A stretch of DNA of 64,000 nt, taken from the NCBI RefSeq assembly GCF_000802155.2, contig NZ_JQGJ02000021.1:1-64000 (forward strand), read 5' to 3'. This document shows positions 26,470 to 35,670 of the stretch, piece by piece (the stretch's first letter is position 1; every line of letters starts with the position of its first letter). This stretch comes from Pseudomonas frederiksbergensis (GTDB lineage Bacteria; Pseudomonadota; Gammaproteobacteria; Pseudomonadales; Pseudomonadaceae). The translations under genes and the position numbers were made by a program. The notes under the pieces are model-generated. The model searched no databases. It was not told where the DNA came from and saw nothing but the letters and a program-made list of their open reading frames with translations.

Positions 26470-26558
26470 GGCGAACTGGCGTGCAGTCAACGCGGTCGAA
26501 ACCGCGCCATAGCCTTGAAGACCGCGGGCTATCTGGGCATGTCGCCGACAACGTCGGC
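26470..26558 (-). ncRNA. three-hairpin leader motif, copy A (before radC)
   Basis: On the minus strand, three hairpins follow each other: GCCGAC-GTT-GTCGGC (26544-26558); TAGCC / GGCTA around a loop containing CTTCAA (26510-26531); and CGCGGT-TTCG-ACCGCG (26491-26506). Copies B (45769-45856) and C (48250-48324) have the same helices with compensating changes. It starts inside the 3' end of the DsbA-like gene and ends about 115 nt before the radC start. Confidence 0.65.
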
Positions 26559-27278
26559 AGGCATTTGGTGATGAATTTGTGCTGCGTTTGGCGCTGTACC
26601 GTTGGACACCAGTAGGTCCAATGCCGACAGCAACGCGTCGCCTTCGGCCGGGCCGGCCAGGGTCAGTGACTGGCCGCTGTGGTGGTCGATCAGACGCAGG
26701 GTCGGGGTGGCGCTCACGCCGCCATGGCGTGCTTCGTTGGCCTGCCCCTGGATGATGGTGTCGGGCCGCTCACTGGCGAGGCAGGCTTGCACGGTTGGGT
26801 CCTGGCCGTGGTACTCGGTGTCGGGCGGCAGGCCCTGGCCGTCGCTGCGGGTGTGCTGGTAGATCCAGGTGATGGCTTGCCAGAACGCATCATGGCCCTG
26901 GGACTCGCCGATGCATTCGGCCAGACGCGCCTGTCGAGTCGCTGCCGGCTCGTGCATGGCTAGCGGTAGGTGGTGCCATTGCAGATTCACCTCCGGGTGC
27001 TGGTCGATCCAATGCCGCAGGATGGGATCATAGGCCTTGCAGTAGGGGCATTCGAGGTCGGCGTATTCGACAATGGTGAAGCGCGCATTCATGCGTCCAT
27101 AGCGCCAAGGTGGGCCGGCCGGGTGCTGGGCAGCGGTGGCGTCCGACGCGTGGGTTGACTCATGCGACTCGTCGGCCCACGACCAAAGCCAGAGCACGAG
27201 CAGGCCAGCAATCACCCAACCCAGCAGCCAGACTCCGCACGGCCACCGACGGTAGAGGAGGAAAGTGGGCGAAGGCAT
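26529..27278 (-). CDS. DsbA-family thioredoxin-fold protein
   Basis: 249 residues: N-terminal membrane anchor (RRWPCGVWLLGWVIAGLLVLWLW), then a thioredoxin fold with the redox motif EYADLECPYCKAYDP (CPYC) and cis-Pro loop GGVSATPTLRLID. It is likely a periplasmic disulfide oxidase or isomerase for the Cys-rich transfer proteins, comparable to TrbB/DsbC-like proteins of F-type systems. It lies 16 bp after the VirB4-like gene. Start 27278 was chosen over an upstream ATG that overlaps virB4 coding. Confidence 0.88.
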   Translation of the reverse strand: MPSPTFLLYRRWPCGVWLLGWVIAGLLVLWLWSWADESHESTHASDATAAQHPAGPPWRYGRMNARFTIVEYADLECPYCKAYDPILRHWIDQHPEVNLQWHHLPLAMHEPAATRQARLAECIGESQGHDAFWQAITWIYQHTRSDGQGLPPDTEYHGQDPTVQACLASERPDTIIQGQANEARHGGVSATPTLRLIDHHSGQSLTLAGPAEGDALLSALDLLVSNGTAPNAAQIHHQMPADVVGDMPR

Positions 27279-27294
27279 GGCGGAATCCTCGACG

Positions 27295-30159
27295 TCAATC
27301 AAACAGGTCGTAGCGCAGCGGCTCGATGCCCCGCGCCCGGTCGATCTGGTCGGCAACGCGTAGCGCGGCTTCCAGTTCACTGATGCCGTGCTGCTGCATC
27401 AACTGAAAACGTTCGGCTTTCTCTTCGGGTTCCGTCATTGCCAGCGCCAGGTACAGGCTGGGGGGTACCGCACGGAACAGCAACTCCATTGATTTTGACA
27501 AAATCACCCCCTCCGTGAATTTTCCGGCTTCCTTGCGTGCGGACAGCATCAGGGCCTTCTGCGAGGCGTTCAGTTCACGAAACCGGGCAATCTTCTCCAC
27601 CTCGTCCGGGGGCATACTCAGGCAAATCCACCACTCGATCATGTTGAGCATGGGTTCGGCGGCTTTCGGCAGGTCGTCTAGGTTCTGCGTTGCCAGCCAG
27701 TACCAGGCGCCCAGTTTGCGCCACATCTTGGTGATCTTGACCACATAGGGCGCGAGCAGCGGGTTCTTGGTGATGATGTGGCCTTCATCGGTGACATTGA
27801 TGATCGGGCGGCCGAGGAACTGGTCGCGCTCGGCGATGTTGTTGACGGTGTTGATCAGCGAAATGTAGGCAATCGACAGCTGCGCGTTGTAGCCCTCGCG
27901 CGCGAACGTCGCCAGGTCGACAACCGTGATATCGGCCTCTGGCCAGGGCGTACCCGGCCTGTCGAACATCTCGCCATCGACGCCCTGGCAAAACATGTCC
28001 ATCGCATCGGCCATTTCCAGCAGACGGGTACGACGTGTCTCGGGCAACGTCGAATCACGACCGCGTTCGCGCAGCGCATTGCGTACATCACGGGTCAGTA
28101 CCATGCGTGTTTCTGCCATGCAGCGATGGGCAGCTTCGAGGATGCACTGGCGGATCAGGCTGCGATCGGCGCGGGTCATCCTGGCTTCCTCTTTGTCCTC
28201 CCCGCCGGTGATCATCAATCGTGCGGTGATCTCCAGTTCACCCAGCACATCACGTTGCTCGTCAGCACTGGCATCGCCCTCGGCGGATTCTTCATCGAGC
28301 GCGTCGGCATCGAGTGTCTGGACCTGGCTGGGCGTGTCGACCAGGCGCCAGGCGTCGGCGAAGGGCGCAAGGCTCACGCCTGCACCGGGCGAAAGCCTGA
28401 CGCGATGCACCGTCAGCCCCAGGTGCGCGGCGAACTCACCGTAGAGGCCAAAGCTGTTACCGGCTTCCACGATGAACAGCCGTGGCCGGTAGATGGCGGT
28501 GATCTGGTTGAGGATGTTGTTGAGCGTGGCCGACTTGCCTGAACCGGTGGGGCCGAACAGGAACAGGTGTGCATTCATCTGGCGGTCGAGTCGGTTCAAC
28601 GGATCAAAGGTGATGGTGCCGCCGCCACGGTTGAAGAAGGTGATCCCGGGGCGGCCGGTGCCGGCACTGCGCCCCCAGGTCGGTGCCAGGTTGGCTACAT
28701 GCTGCGCGAATATCAGCTGCGTGTACCACTGACGTTTGTCTTTGCCCGGGTCATAGACACAGGGCAACCAGCGCAGATAGCTGTTGAGCGGCGCGACTTC
28801 ATCTTCTTCGCGTACCGGTTGCAGGCCTGCGTTGAGCAGGACGTTGCCCAGTTGCAGACCGCGGGTATCGAGGTCTGCCACGTCCTGACCCCGCAGGTAG
28901 AACGCCAGCGAGGCGCGATACAGTTTGTGTGCACTGCCAATCAGGCCGCGCGCCTGCTGGACGTCCTTCAATGCCTGTTCCGAGGCCAGGGTTTCACCAA
29001 CCGCCTTTTTCGCCAGGTGATTCAGGTGCGCCTCAAGAATGTCCTGCGGCGTGACGACCATCGTCAGGCACATCACCGTGTCTTCGGGCATTTGATCCAT
29101 CAGGGCATTGATCGCATCACCGCCCTTGCGGGTTTCACCGGTGATGTGCCCGGTGTTGGGCGGCGTGCGCAACCGGTCGACAACAACGGTCCGGTGGGGC
29201 AGGTCGTCGAAGTACCACAGGCCGTTTTCGACGTCAGAGCGGGGCTGGCCGAAAAACAGGCGCTGCGCGAAATCCGTACCACTGGCCAGTTCCAGCTCGC
29301 CGGGCTCGGACTCCGTCGGATAGCACGTGAGGCGGTAGAAGCGTTCGCGGTCTTCTAACGTGGGGCCGAGCATTGTCGGCCGAGGGTTGAACCAGAGCAC
29401 CAGCCAGGCATGAATATCTGCCGCCTGCAGGCGACGGGCGCGTATGCCCGCATTGGACAATCCACCGACCAGCCGGTCGCAAATGACATTCAATGCCTGC
29501 TCGGGGGATTGCCCGCGTCGGGCGGGCGCACTCCCAGCACGCCGATACACCACCAGGCGGACGCGGCGCGTTTGGCCGCGCCAGGGTAGCTTGGTGACTG
29601 TGCGGTCCTCGAACAGGCCACCCTGTTTGGCAACGGCCCGCAGATGGTGACCGAAAAAGCGCAGGTAGAACTCGCTGAAGGCGCTGCCCTGTGCCCGTGG
29701 CTGGAGATAACTGCGCAGGGAGGCAAGGTACGGGTTCCAGTCGGTCTCGTCCTGAGCGTAGAACTGCATCACCCAGGGCGATTCATCCAGTTCATCGAAA
29801 CTGTCCTGTAGCGCGTTTTCCAGGGCGGCGCGCGCCTGGGCAAGCCAAGCTGCCTCACGTCCCTCCGTACCGACGGGCATCAATTCAAAAAATGCCGCGA
29901 CGGAGACGCCGTCTTCGAGCAGCATGCATTTTGAATCGGGCAGGTATTCGACCCAGGGCAACAGATCAGCGAATGAGGGCGCGACGTCATAAAGCGCCTG
30001 CTCGTCGGCCTGTGTTGCAGGACGCCGCGGCGCGGCACCGGGCTCGCCCGGCGCCGGAATGCCGTGAGTCTGCAGTTCGGCAACATGGCACTCCCAGGCA
30101 TCCGGCGTTGGCCTGTCTGCCTCAGCCGCCTCAGGTACGCGGGAAAATGGCCAGCGCAT
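27295..30159 (-). CDS. traC: conjugative transfer ATPase TraC/VirB4 (PFL_4706 type)
   Basis: 954-residue T4SS motor ATPase. Walker A HLFLFGPTGSGKSATLNNIL lies near residue 540 and the Walker B region RPIINVTDEGHIITKN near residue 790; the C-terminal part (WRKLGAWYWLATQNLDDLP) is also typical of VirB4. It powers pilus assembly and substrate transfer from the cytoplasmic face. The start overlaps the lipoprotein stop (TGATG). Length matches the ICE-type subfamily and no damage is seen. Confidence 0.93.
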   Translation of the reverse strand: MRWPFSRVPEAAEADRPTPDAWECHVAELQTHGIPAPGEPGAAPRRPATQADEQALYDVAPSFADLLPWVEYLPDSKCMLLEDGVSVAAFFELMPVGTEGREAAWLAQARAALENALQDSFDELDESPWVMQFYAQDETDWNPYLASLRSYLQPRAQGSAFSEFYLRFFGHHLRAVAKQGGLFEDRTVTKLPWRGQTRRVRLVVYRRAGSAPARRGQSPEQALNVICDRLVGGLSNAGIRARRLQAADIHAWLVLWFNPRPTMLGPTLEDRERFYRLTCYPTESEPGELELASGTDFAQRLFFGQPRSDVENGLWYFDDLPHRTVVVDRLRTPPNTGHITGETRKGGDAINALMDQMPEDTVMCLTMVVTPQDILEAHLNHLAKKAVGETLASEQALKDVQQARGLIGSAHKLYRASLAFYLRGQDVADLDTRGLQLGNVLLNAGLQPVREEDEVAPLNSYLRWLPCVYDPGKDKRQWYTQLIFAQHVANLAPTWGRSAGTGRPGITFFNRGGGTITFDPLNRLDRQMNAHLFLFGPTGSGKSATLNNILNQITAIYRPRLFIVEAGNSFGLYGEFAAHLGLTVHRVRLSPGAGVSLAPFADAWRLVDTPSQVQTLDADALDEESAEGDASADEQRDVLGELEITARLMITGGEDKEEARMTRADRSLIRQCILEAAHRCMAETRMVLTRDVRNALRERGRDSTLPETRRTRLLEMADAMDMFCQGVDGEMFDRPGTPWPEADITVVDLATFAREGYNAQLSIAYISLINTVNNIAERDQFLGRPIINVTDEGHIITKNPLLAPYVVKITKMWRKLGAWYWLATQNLDDLPKAAEPMLNMIEWWICLSMPPDEVEKIARFRELNASQKALMLSARKEAGKFTEGVILSKSMELLFRAVPPSLYLALAMTEPEEKAERFQLMQQHGISELEAALRVADQIDRARGIEPLRYDLFD

Positions 30160-30593
30160 CAGTAGTTCTCGACCCGTTCACCGGGCATGGCGTACTGGAC
30201 CCGCTGGTACAGGGGAAAGACGGTCGTGTACCCGGGAACGGGAGCGGGATCAGTGCCTGCCAGATGGGGAAAGACGTACATCACAAGGTCTGGATTGGGC
30301 AGGCGGTGAAACTGCCGGTAGATCTCGTTCTGTGCGGTGCGGGTATAGCTTGCGTTGACAGTCGGCGCCGCGTTCACATCGTCTTGCCTGAGTGACCGGC
30401 GCAGCGACTGCCGGGCGTCCAGCAACTGCTGGGCACTCTGCCCGCCACGCGCGGCACCGCCGGTCTCCTCGTTCCAGATATCGAGCATGGTGTTGCCGTC
30501 ATGCGGCAGCATCTTTTCCTTGCTGGTCAAGCAGCCGGCCAAGGCCACGGCCAGCATGAGGACCGTTAGGCCGTTAATCCAGATCCTGCGCAT
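30159..30593 (-). CDS. conjugative transfer lipoprotein (TIGR03751 type)
   Basis: 144 residues with lipoprotein signal MRRIWINGLTVLMLAVALAGC (lipobox LAGC) and the conserved mature part LTSKEKMLPHDGNTMLDIWNEETGG. It is expected to be anchored in the outer membrane as part of the T4SS core complex (TraV/VirB7-like position, inferred). It overlaps its neighbours on both sides, which indicates tight co-translation. Confidence 0.87.
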   Translation of the reverse strand: MRRIWINGLTVLMLAVALAGCLTSKEKMLPHDGNTMLDIWNEETGGAARGGQSAQQLLDARQSLRRSLRQDDVNAAPTVNASYTRTAQNEIYRQFHRLPNPDLVMYVFPHLAGTDPAPVPGYTTVFPLYQRVQYAMPGERVENY

Positions 30594-32010
30594 GGGTAGC
30601 TCCTCCTAAACGGTGATCGACGCGACGACCTTTGGGGGCGTAGTCGATGGTGAGGGGTTGTTCAAGATGGACGGCGACCTGGGCGCCGGGCTTGACGTAG
30701 ACGGCTGCGAAGGCCTGCCCGTAGAGCTTGTTCACCCACTGCGACATGTCCTGCACACCGCCCGCGAGGATGCGGCCCACCGCTTCGTTGCCGGTTATAC
30801 CCACGGTGCCCATCGAACCGTTGTTGTTGGCCACCACGGCGAAGCTGTCATTGTCCGATTTGATCAGCGATGCGGCCCCGGCACCCGCCGCAGTAATCAG
30901 CGCCTGACTGCCGAGGTACTGCTGGGCGTTGCTGCGGCGTTCACCTGAAACGCACGGGATGCCATAGGGATCGCTGATCCAGCCCAGGCCCTCCTGGGTA
31001 GCGTTGCTGCCCCTGTTGTCCTGCTGCCAGTTGCCACTGCGCTCGCCCTCTTCGGGCACGGTGCGGATGGTGCCGTCATGGAACACGAACGTCACACTGC
31101 GGACCTGGCCGCGCACGCAGGACAGCGTCCAGTCGCCTGATGCGGTACCGCTGACCACCGCGCCGGACACCTCGGGGAGGTCGATGCCGTTGGCGGTGAG
31201 GTTGTCGGGACCAATGAGGATCTTGAACGGGTAGGGGTCATTCACCGTACCGTCCACCGGCACGCGCCCGATCAACGCAGTCATCGCAATCGAGCCCATC
31301 AGCGTGGCGTTGGTTGGTACGGTGTAAACCGGCGTTGCGGTGGACACACTCGCCGCCTTGCTGCCAGCTTCCACGACGGTCTCCCGGGTCGCTTCCAGCG
31401 TTTTCTGCGCGGGCCCGAAACGGGTGGGGAAGCTGAAGCTGTCGCGCTTGCCGGAGGCGCTACTTTTGTCATCGCGTCTGGCATCGTCCGGTTCAATCCA
31501 GTGAATACCGTCACTGCCGAGTCCATCGCCGTCCCCGGGTTTCAGGCCCAGCCCGATGGGAAGGTCGGCATCGCCACGTTGACTGGACAGCCCTTCGATT
31601 TGGCGCTGCAGGTCTTGCAGCAAGCCCTGAGCTTGCTGCCGCTCGCCGGAGACCTGTTCACGGTCGTTGCGCAACTGGTTGCGCTCAGTCTCCAGCGCAC
31701 TTTGGATGCGCCGGTCAATTGAGCCTTCACGCTGACGCAACCGCTCGTTTTCAGACTTCTGCGTTTTGTTGTCCGCCATCGCACCCTGCAATTCGGTACG
31801 CAGTTGCTTGACCTGACCTACCAGCGTCGCCACGGTGTCGCGAGGCGTATCGCCTTCGATACCCAATGCCTTTGCCTCTTGCGATGTCAGCCGGGGAGTG
31901 CCGTCATTGACCGGTTGGGCGTTACCGCCGGAAAACAGCTTGATCCCGACGAACACCAGCAAGAGCGCCATGGGCACCATCAGCCACTTCAGCAGACCGT
32001 TACCTTTCAT
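30574..32010 (-). CDS. ICE conjugation protein, PFL_4705 type (TraB/VirB10-like)
   Basis: 478 residues: an N-terminal membrane anchor (LLKWLMVPMALLLVFVGIKLFSGG), a coiled coil at about 60-140 (KQLRTELQGAMADNKTQKSENERLRQREGSIDRRIQSALETERNQLRND), then a C-terminal beta-rich domain (VPVDGTVNDPYPFKILIGPDNLTANGIDLPEVSGAVVSGTASGD). This TraB/VirB10-like architecture spans the periplasm and links inner- and outer-membrane parts of the channel. The C-terminus ends YAPKGRRVDHRLGGATHAQDLD. Confidence 0.88.
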   Translation of the reverse strand: MKGNGLLKWLMVPMALLLVFVGIKLFSGGNAQPVNDGTPRLTSQEAKALGIEGDTPRDTVATLVGQVKQLRTELQGAMADNKTQKSENERLRQREGSIDRRIQSALETERNQLRNDREQVSGERQQAQGLLQDLQRQIEGLSSQRGDADLPIGLGLKPGDGDGLGSDGIHWIEPDDARRDDKSSASGKRDSFSFPTRFGPAQKTLEATRETVVEAGSKAASVSTATPVYTVPTNATLMGSIAMTALIGRVPVDGTVNDPYPFKILIGPDNLTANGIDLPEVSGAVVSGTASGDWTLSCVRGQVRSVTFVFHDGTIRTVPEEGERSGNWQQDNRGSNATQEGLGWISDPYGIPCVSGERRSNAQQYLGSQALITAAGAGAASLIKSDNDSFAVVANNNGSMGTVGITGNEAVGRILAGGVQDMSQWVNKLYGQAFAAVYVKPGAQVAVHLEQPLTIDYAPKGRRVDHRLGGATHAQDLD

Positions 32011-32908
32011 GACGAACTCCGTCCTTCGGGGCAGGCGTTGAGGGGGACGGCAGATTCAGCGCCGCATTGATCGGGCTCACTCTCGGCAGCAGAGATTCGG
32101 CCACGCCATGCCCCCGGGTCACCAGGTAAACCACCGAGGTGTCTTCCGATGTACCGGCAGGCCCCAGGCTTGAATGCTGAAACGTTGCGGTCGTGAAATC
32201 ACCCAGCAGTTCGCGCGGATCGAGGGCGAGCCAGCGGGTCGACCTGTTGACCAACCTGACGGCGGTCACCCGCAGATCATCCAGCCGCCAGGCGGCGATG
32301 GCTCTGGCCTGAACGGGCAGGGTGGGCAGCAGCGCGTCTAGGGGCAGATGGCGGCGCAGGTTCACGCGCGTCACGCCAGGAACGGACTCGACCGTGCGCA
32401 GCGGGGCGTACAGGTTCTGCGCGGCGTAGCGGGTCAGTACCACGGGCACGGGTGTTTCATGAGCGGCGCGAGGCGGGCTGGTCGTCTCGGCGCTGCCATC
32501 AGAAGCCTGGGATGTCTGCGCCTCGCCGTAGCGTTGAGCCGGGCCCTCAGCCTCAACAATACGCACCGGCTCCATCGCTGCCCGACCTGCTTGAGCGGGC
32601 TCGGCAACGATGTCCAGCAGGATCAGTGTCCCGTTGTCAGCATCCTGCAGTTGCAGGCGTGTTGGTTCGATGGGCTCACTGGCGCGCAGATAGAGTGCAC
32701 CACCGGCACTTTGTACCCGCAGGCGGCCGGCGAGCGTGGTAGGCACCCCCACGCGGACGTTGCGGTCGATGAACACGATCCGCTCCTGATCCACGACCAG
32801 GGAAACCGCCAGGGGCAGGCGCTCCCAGCGCAGGATCTCCACGGCGTGGACTGTCGGCGACAGCACAACGGTGAGCAGCAGGCTGAAGGCACAGAGCAGG
32901 TGTTTCAT
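32000..32908 (-). CDS. ICE conjugation protein, PFL_4704 type (TraK-like)
   Basis: 302 residues with signal peptide MKHLLCAFSLLLTVVLSPTVHA and a beta-rich periplasmic body (VEILRWERLPLAVSLVVDQERIVFIDRNVRVGVPTTL). By family and position it corresponds to the TraK/VirB9-like secretin component of the core complex. It overlaps the downstream TraB-like gene by 11 bp and the upstream TraE-like gene by 4 bp. Confidence 0.86.
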   Translation of the reverse strand: MKHLLCAFSLLLTVVLSPTVHAVEILRWERLPLAVSLVVDQERIVFIDRNVRVGVPTTLAGRLRVQSAGGALYLRASEPIEPTRLQLQDADNGTLILLDIVAEPAQAGRAAMEPVRIVEAEGPAQRYGEAQTSQASDGSAETTSPPRAAHETPVPVVLTRYAAQNLYAPLRTVESVPGVTRVNLRRHLPLDALLPTLPVQARAIAAWRLDDLRVTAVRLVNRSTRWLALDPRELLGDFTTATFQHSSLGPAGTSEDTSVVYLVTRGHGVAESLLPRVSPINAALNLPSPSTPAPKDGVRHER

Positions 32909-33597
32909 GGCGTCTCTCCCATAGCGCCACCCAGCCCGCCCGGCGTTGTGCTGGCAGGTGTGACGGGGGCGGGGGTGATGATGCGTTGCGGCGCGCCGCT
33001 GTAGCAGTCCAGGGCCAGGCCGAAAGGGTTGCGCTCGGGGTCGACGTCCACCCGTACGACCTTGAGCGGGTAACGAACCAGCGCTCGTTTGACCTGCTCG
33101 GCGCCGTAGTACTCATCCGCCGTCACATCAAGCGTGACGATCCAATCGCGGTCGGAGACGACTTTCACTCGCTGGGCCGGGTTCTCGCCGTAGCCACGCC
33201 CCGGAATTTCATAAATGCCTCTTACCCGCTGGCGTAACTCACCTGCCGTACGACGGTATTCATAGTCATTGCGCAGAAAGGTTTGGCAGGCAGGGGTGAA
33301 GTAGGGCGCAAGTACATGAATGTTGCGCGCATAGTCTTCGTCACCGTTGGTGGGCCAACGCTGGAGTTGCTGCCAGATGTAGAACGAGAAGGCGTAGACG
33401 CTTTCGGGTGGCACTTCCCACCATTTCCGGGTACTGCCGGAGCGCAGGTCGGGCGGGACGTGCACGGTCAGGTCACGCGGTGCGCTCCACCAGCCGCCGC
33501 CCATCACCAAGGCGATAACAAGTAGTGCACCAAGCCCCAGCCGCAAGGTCTTGATGTGCGACTGGAGGTGAGTGATTTCGTTCTTGAACCGGCTCAC
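32905..33597 (-). CDS. ICE conjugation protein, PFL_4703 type (TraE/VirB8-like)
   Basis: 230 residues starting at GTG 33597 (VSRFKNEITHLQSHIKTLRLGLGALLVIALVMGGGWW): one N-terminal membrane helix and a periplasmic domain. The GTG overlaps the stop of the upstream gene (GTGA), which decides the start. Conserved stretches KWWEVPPESVYAFSFYIWQQLQRWPTNGDEDYARNI match the TIGR03746 family. It is a VirB8/TraE-like inner-membrane assembly factor by position. Confidence 0.86.
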   Translation of the reverse strand: MSRFKNEITHLQSHIKTLRLGLGALLVIALVMGGGWWSAPRDLTVHVPPDLRSGSTRKWWEVPPESVYAFSFYIWQQLQRWPTNGDEDYARNIHVLAPYFTPACQTFLRNDYEYRRTAGELRQRVRGIYEIPGRGYGENPAQRVKVVSDRDWIVTLDVTADEYYGAEQVKRALVRYPLKVVRVDVDPERNPFGLALDCYSGAPQRIITPAPVTPASTTPGGLGGAMGETP

Positions 33598-33995
33598 GCT
33601 GCCTTGCTCCTGCGCGTGCTCCAGTAACCCGATCGGATCACTAACGCGTGCGCGCCCACAAAAGACGCTAAGGCTGGATGACGCTGTGCAATACGCCACT
33701 GCAGTTGGCGATACAGCCAGGTATCGGGTCTGCCACGTTTCTGGCGACGCAGCATGCCTCCACCTGCCAACACCCCGGCAGCGATGCCCAGCATGATGGC
33801 CGTGGGCACGATGGCGATCGTCGAAAATACAAAGGCCAGCGGCACGCCAACCACCAGGCTGCCTGCTGCCGATAGCCCGGCGCAGATCCACAGCTCATCC
33901 GCGGTAAGGCCGCGGACGACCACGGGGTGACGGTTGAGACGGTGTGGAAGAAACACCACCGTCCCGTCAGGCCGAATGTCCTGATGCGTGCTCAT
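33594..33995 (-). CDS. ICE conjugation protein, TIGR03750 type (TraL-like)
   Basis: 133 residues with a hydrophilic N-terminus (MSTHQDIRPDGTVVFLPHRLNRHPVVVRGLTADELW) and two membrane helices (ICAGLSAAGSLVVGVPLAFVF; IVPTAIMLGIAAGVLAGGGML). This is a TraL/VirB3-like small inner-membrane component. Start at 33995 was chosen because the family begins with this motif; the longer open frame overlaps the upstream gene. Confidence 0.86.
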   Translation of the reverse strand: MSTHQDIRPDGTVVFLPHRLNRHPVVVRGLTADELWICAGLSAAGSLVVGVPLAFVFSTIAIVPTAIMLGIAAGVLAGGGMLRRQKRGRPDTWLYRQLQWRIAQRHPALASFVGAHALVIRSGYWSTRRSKAA

Positions 33996-34005
33996 GGCAT
34001 GACTC

Positions 34006-34368
34006 CTAGAGCACGCCGGTGGCTTCAGTGAGCAGCCAGACACCAACGACCAGCAGGACGGCGCCCACGGCCACCGTCAGGCCGAATTGCCCCCAGGTTT
34101 TGCGGCCCGTGTGGATTTCCGCATAGGTACCGTAGGCGTGGTAGCAGACACCGACAAACATCGAGGCGACCACCAGCAAGGCAACAAGCATCACGATGTC
34201 GTAACCGTAATTGCGCAGCGTCTCCATGATGCCCGAGCCGGTGCCCCTCGACGGTTCTTCCAGGGTTGGGAGGTCGGCCCGGGCAAACGTCGGCAGCATG
34301 GCGAGTGTGGATGCCGAAGCCAGGACGGCCATACGTGCCGAATGCAAGCGATACGAGAGCAGGTTCAT
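34006..34368 (-). CDS. pilin-like ICE protein, PFL_4702 type (TIGR03745)
   Basis: 120 residues with a signal peptide (MAVLASASTLAMLPTFARA), then two membrane helices (YDIVMLVALLVVASMFVGVCYHAYGTY; FGLTVAVGAVLLVVGVWLLTEATGVL). VirB2/TraA-like pilins have this layout, so it is the likely major pilus subunit or a related membrane protein. Confidence 0.84.
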   Translation of the reverse strand: MNLLSYRLHSARMAVLASASTLAMLPTFARADLPTLEEPSRGTGSGIMETLRNYGYDIVMLVALLVVASMFVGVCYHAYGTYAEIHTGRKTWGQFGLTVAVGAVLLVVGVWLLTEATGVL

Positions 34369-34384
34369 GATGTGAGCCTTTGCG

Positions 34385-34618
34385 TTAGGAGAGCAGGAAA
34401 AAAGTCAGCACCACGTACATCGCGATAAACCTCACCGCAACGCCGACGAACTGACGCTGGGAAATCCGCTGTTCCGACACGCCGACATAGGCTGTGCGCA
34501 GGGCCCATACGCCCCACAGCAGCAGGGTTGCGAACACGGCGCCGAGCAGTACGCCGGCGACAGCAGAGGGGGTGAAGCCTCCATTGGCCTGAAAGGCGGC
34601 AAGCTGGTTGGCGTTCAT
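34385..34618 (-). CDS. ICE protein, PFL_4701 type (TIGR03758)
   Basis: 77 residues (MNANQLAAFQANGGFTPSAVAGVLLGAVFATLLLWGVWALRTAYVGVSEQRISQRQFVGVAVRFIAMYVVLTFFLLS) with two membrane helices. A conserved small component of this T4SS class, beside the pilin-like gene; its exact role is unknown. The start overlaps the RAQPRD stop by 4 bp. Confidence 0.84.
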   Translation of the reverse strand: MNANQLAAFQANGGFTPSAVAGVLLGAVFATLLLWGVWALRTAYVGVSEQRISQRQFVGVAVRFIAMYVVLTFFLLS

Positions 34619-34971
34619 CGGTCATCCTCCTGTTCGGCGTCCTGGCGGTAATCGCCAAGCAGTGCAGAGGGATCGCGTGGCTGTGCACGCTGAGGCGTCA
34701 GGTAGTCGTTGATGCCCGACCGCATGCGCTGCAGGTCGGCATCCAGACGCCGATAATCGAAGTGATAGCGGGAGCGTGACTCGGGAGCGGTGCTGGCGGA
34801 TTGTTTGGCCAGACGGTCAAGCAGGTCGAGTTGGCGGGCGACGGCCGCCAGGTGTTCACGCTCATACCCATCGTCAGTTGCAGCGGCGAGCTGTGTGATG
34901 AAGATACTGGTGAGCAGCAACGCTACGACAGGACGTCGCCATGCGTAAGCCGAATTGTGAAACCTTGCCAT
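34615..34971 (-). CDS. RAQPRD-family ICE protein
   Basis: 118 residues with an export signal (RRPVVALLLTSIFITQLAAA), a helical body (EREHLAAVARQLDLLDRLAKQSA) and the signature QRAQPRDPSALLGDY that names the family. It is a periplasmic ICE protein of unknown biochemical role. As first gene of this sub-operon it probably has its own promoter in the 375-bp gap to hipB. Confidence 0.85.
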   Translation of the reverse strand: MARFHNSAYAWRRPVVALLLTSIFITQLAAATDDGYEREHLAAVARQLDLLDRLAKQSASTAPESRSRYHFDYRRLDADLQRMRSGINDYLTPQRAQPRDPSALLGDYRQDAEQEDDR

Positions 34972-35266
34972 TGCGCCATTTCCGATGGGCTCGAATGGCT
35001 CGATGCTGCGGGGATGGCTGGTGGAAAGCCGCAAACAATGGGGAGTTACTCCTCACCACTTTCCTTACACATTTTTTTGGTGGTGTTGCGTTGTGCATTC
35101 TGAAGAGAGTGGCAGGGGCGACTGTTTCATCGCAGAACAGCTATCTCTTCATCTGTGTCTCTGCGTATCGAAATCGTGGACGCTAAGGGCTGATATATTG
35201 TCAGATTTCACTTTAGCATTCTGATTGGAGTGCTAATCGCTTACTAGCGCTCCCATGGGATGTTTA

Positions 35267-35338
35267 TTGACAACAGTAACGAGGCGTGAGGTAATTGTTC
35301 TCATAGGAACTGATAATAGCCTTAAGCGTTCCTATGAG
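35267..35338 (+). promoter_or_regulatory. hipBA promoter/operator
   Basis: A TTGACA hexamer (35267-35272) lies upstream of a perfect inverted repeat: CTCATAGGAAC (35300-35310) and GTTCCTATGAG (35328-35338), 17 nt apart and ending 8 nt before the hipB ATG. A GATAAT hexamer (35312-35317) lies between the arms. HipB proteins bind such paired half-sites and repress their own operon (known for E. coli), so this is a likely autoregulatory operator. The 34972-35266 stretch also holds an imperfect repeat (TTAGCATTC / GAGTGCTAA, 35214-35237). Confidence 0.72.
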
Positions 35339-35346
35339 GATGATAA

Positions 35347-35670
35347 ATGAGTACACCACTGCCGTTACCCGTCGAGCGGGCGCTCCGCAAGCTCGGCAGC
35401 GACATTGAGCTTGCACGCAGGCGTCGACGGATTTCACAGGCCTCGCTTGCAGAGCGAATGGGGGCTTCTGTATCCACTGTTCGGCGCATGGAGAAAGGGG
35501 ATATGCGGGTGCCTATTCATTTCTTCGCCCGCGCCTTGCACGTGTTCGGTGAGGTACAGGCGCTGGCCAACCTGCTGGATACGGCGCACGACGACATCGG
35601 GCTGACGCTGATGGATGAACAATTGCCTAAACGTGTACGCAGTAAACCGCCGGCATCGGGGGCATTATGA
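35347..35670 (+). CDS. hipB: HipB-like antitoxin (HTH)
   Basis: 107 residues with a Cro/CI-type helix-turn-helix (LGSDIELARRRRRISQASLAERMGASVSTVRRMEKGDMRVPIHFFARALHVFG). The C-terminal tail probably contacts HipA. The stop overlaps the hipA start by 4 bp (ATGA). The pair lies on the opposite strand within the T4SS gene block, a typical place for an acquired toxin-antitoxin module. Confidence 0.87.
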   Translation: MSTPLPLPVERALRKLGSDIELARRRRRISQASLAERMGASVSTVRRMEKGDMRVPIHFFARALHVFGEVQALANLLDTAHDDIGLTLMDEQLPKRVRSKPPASGAL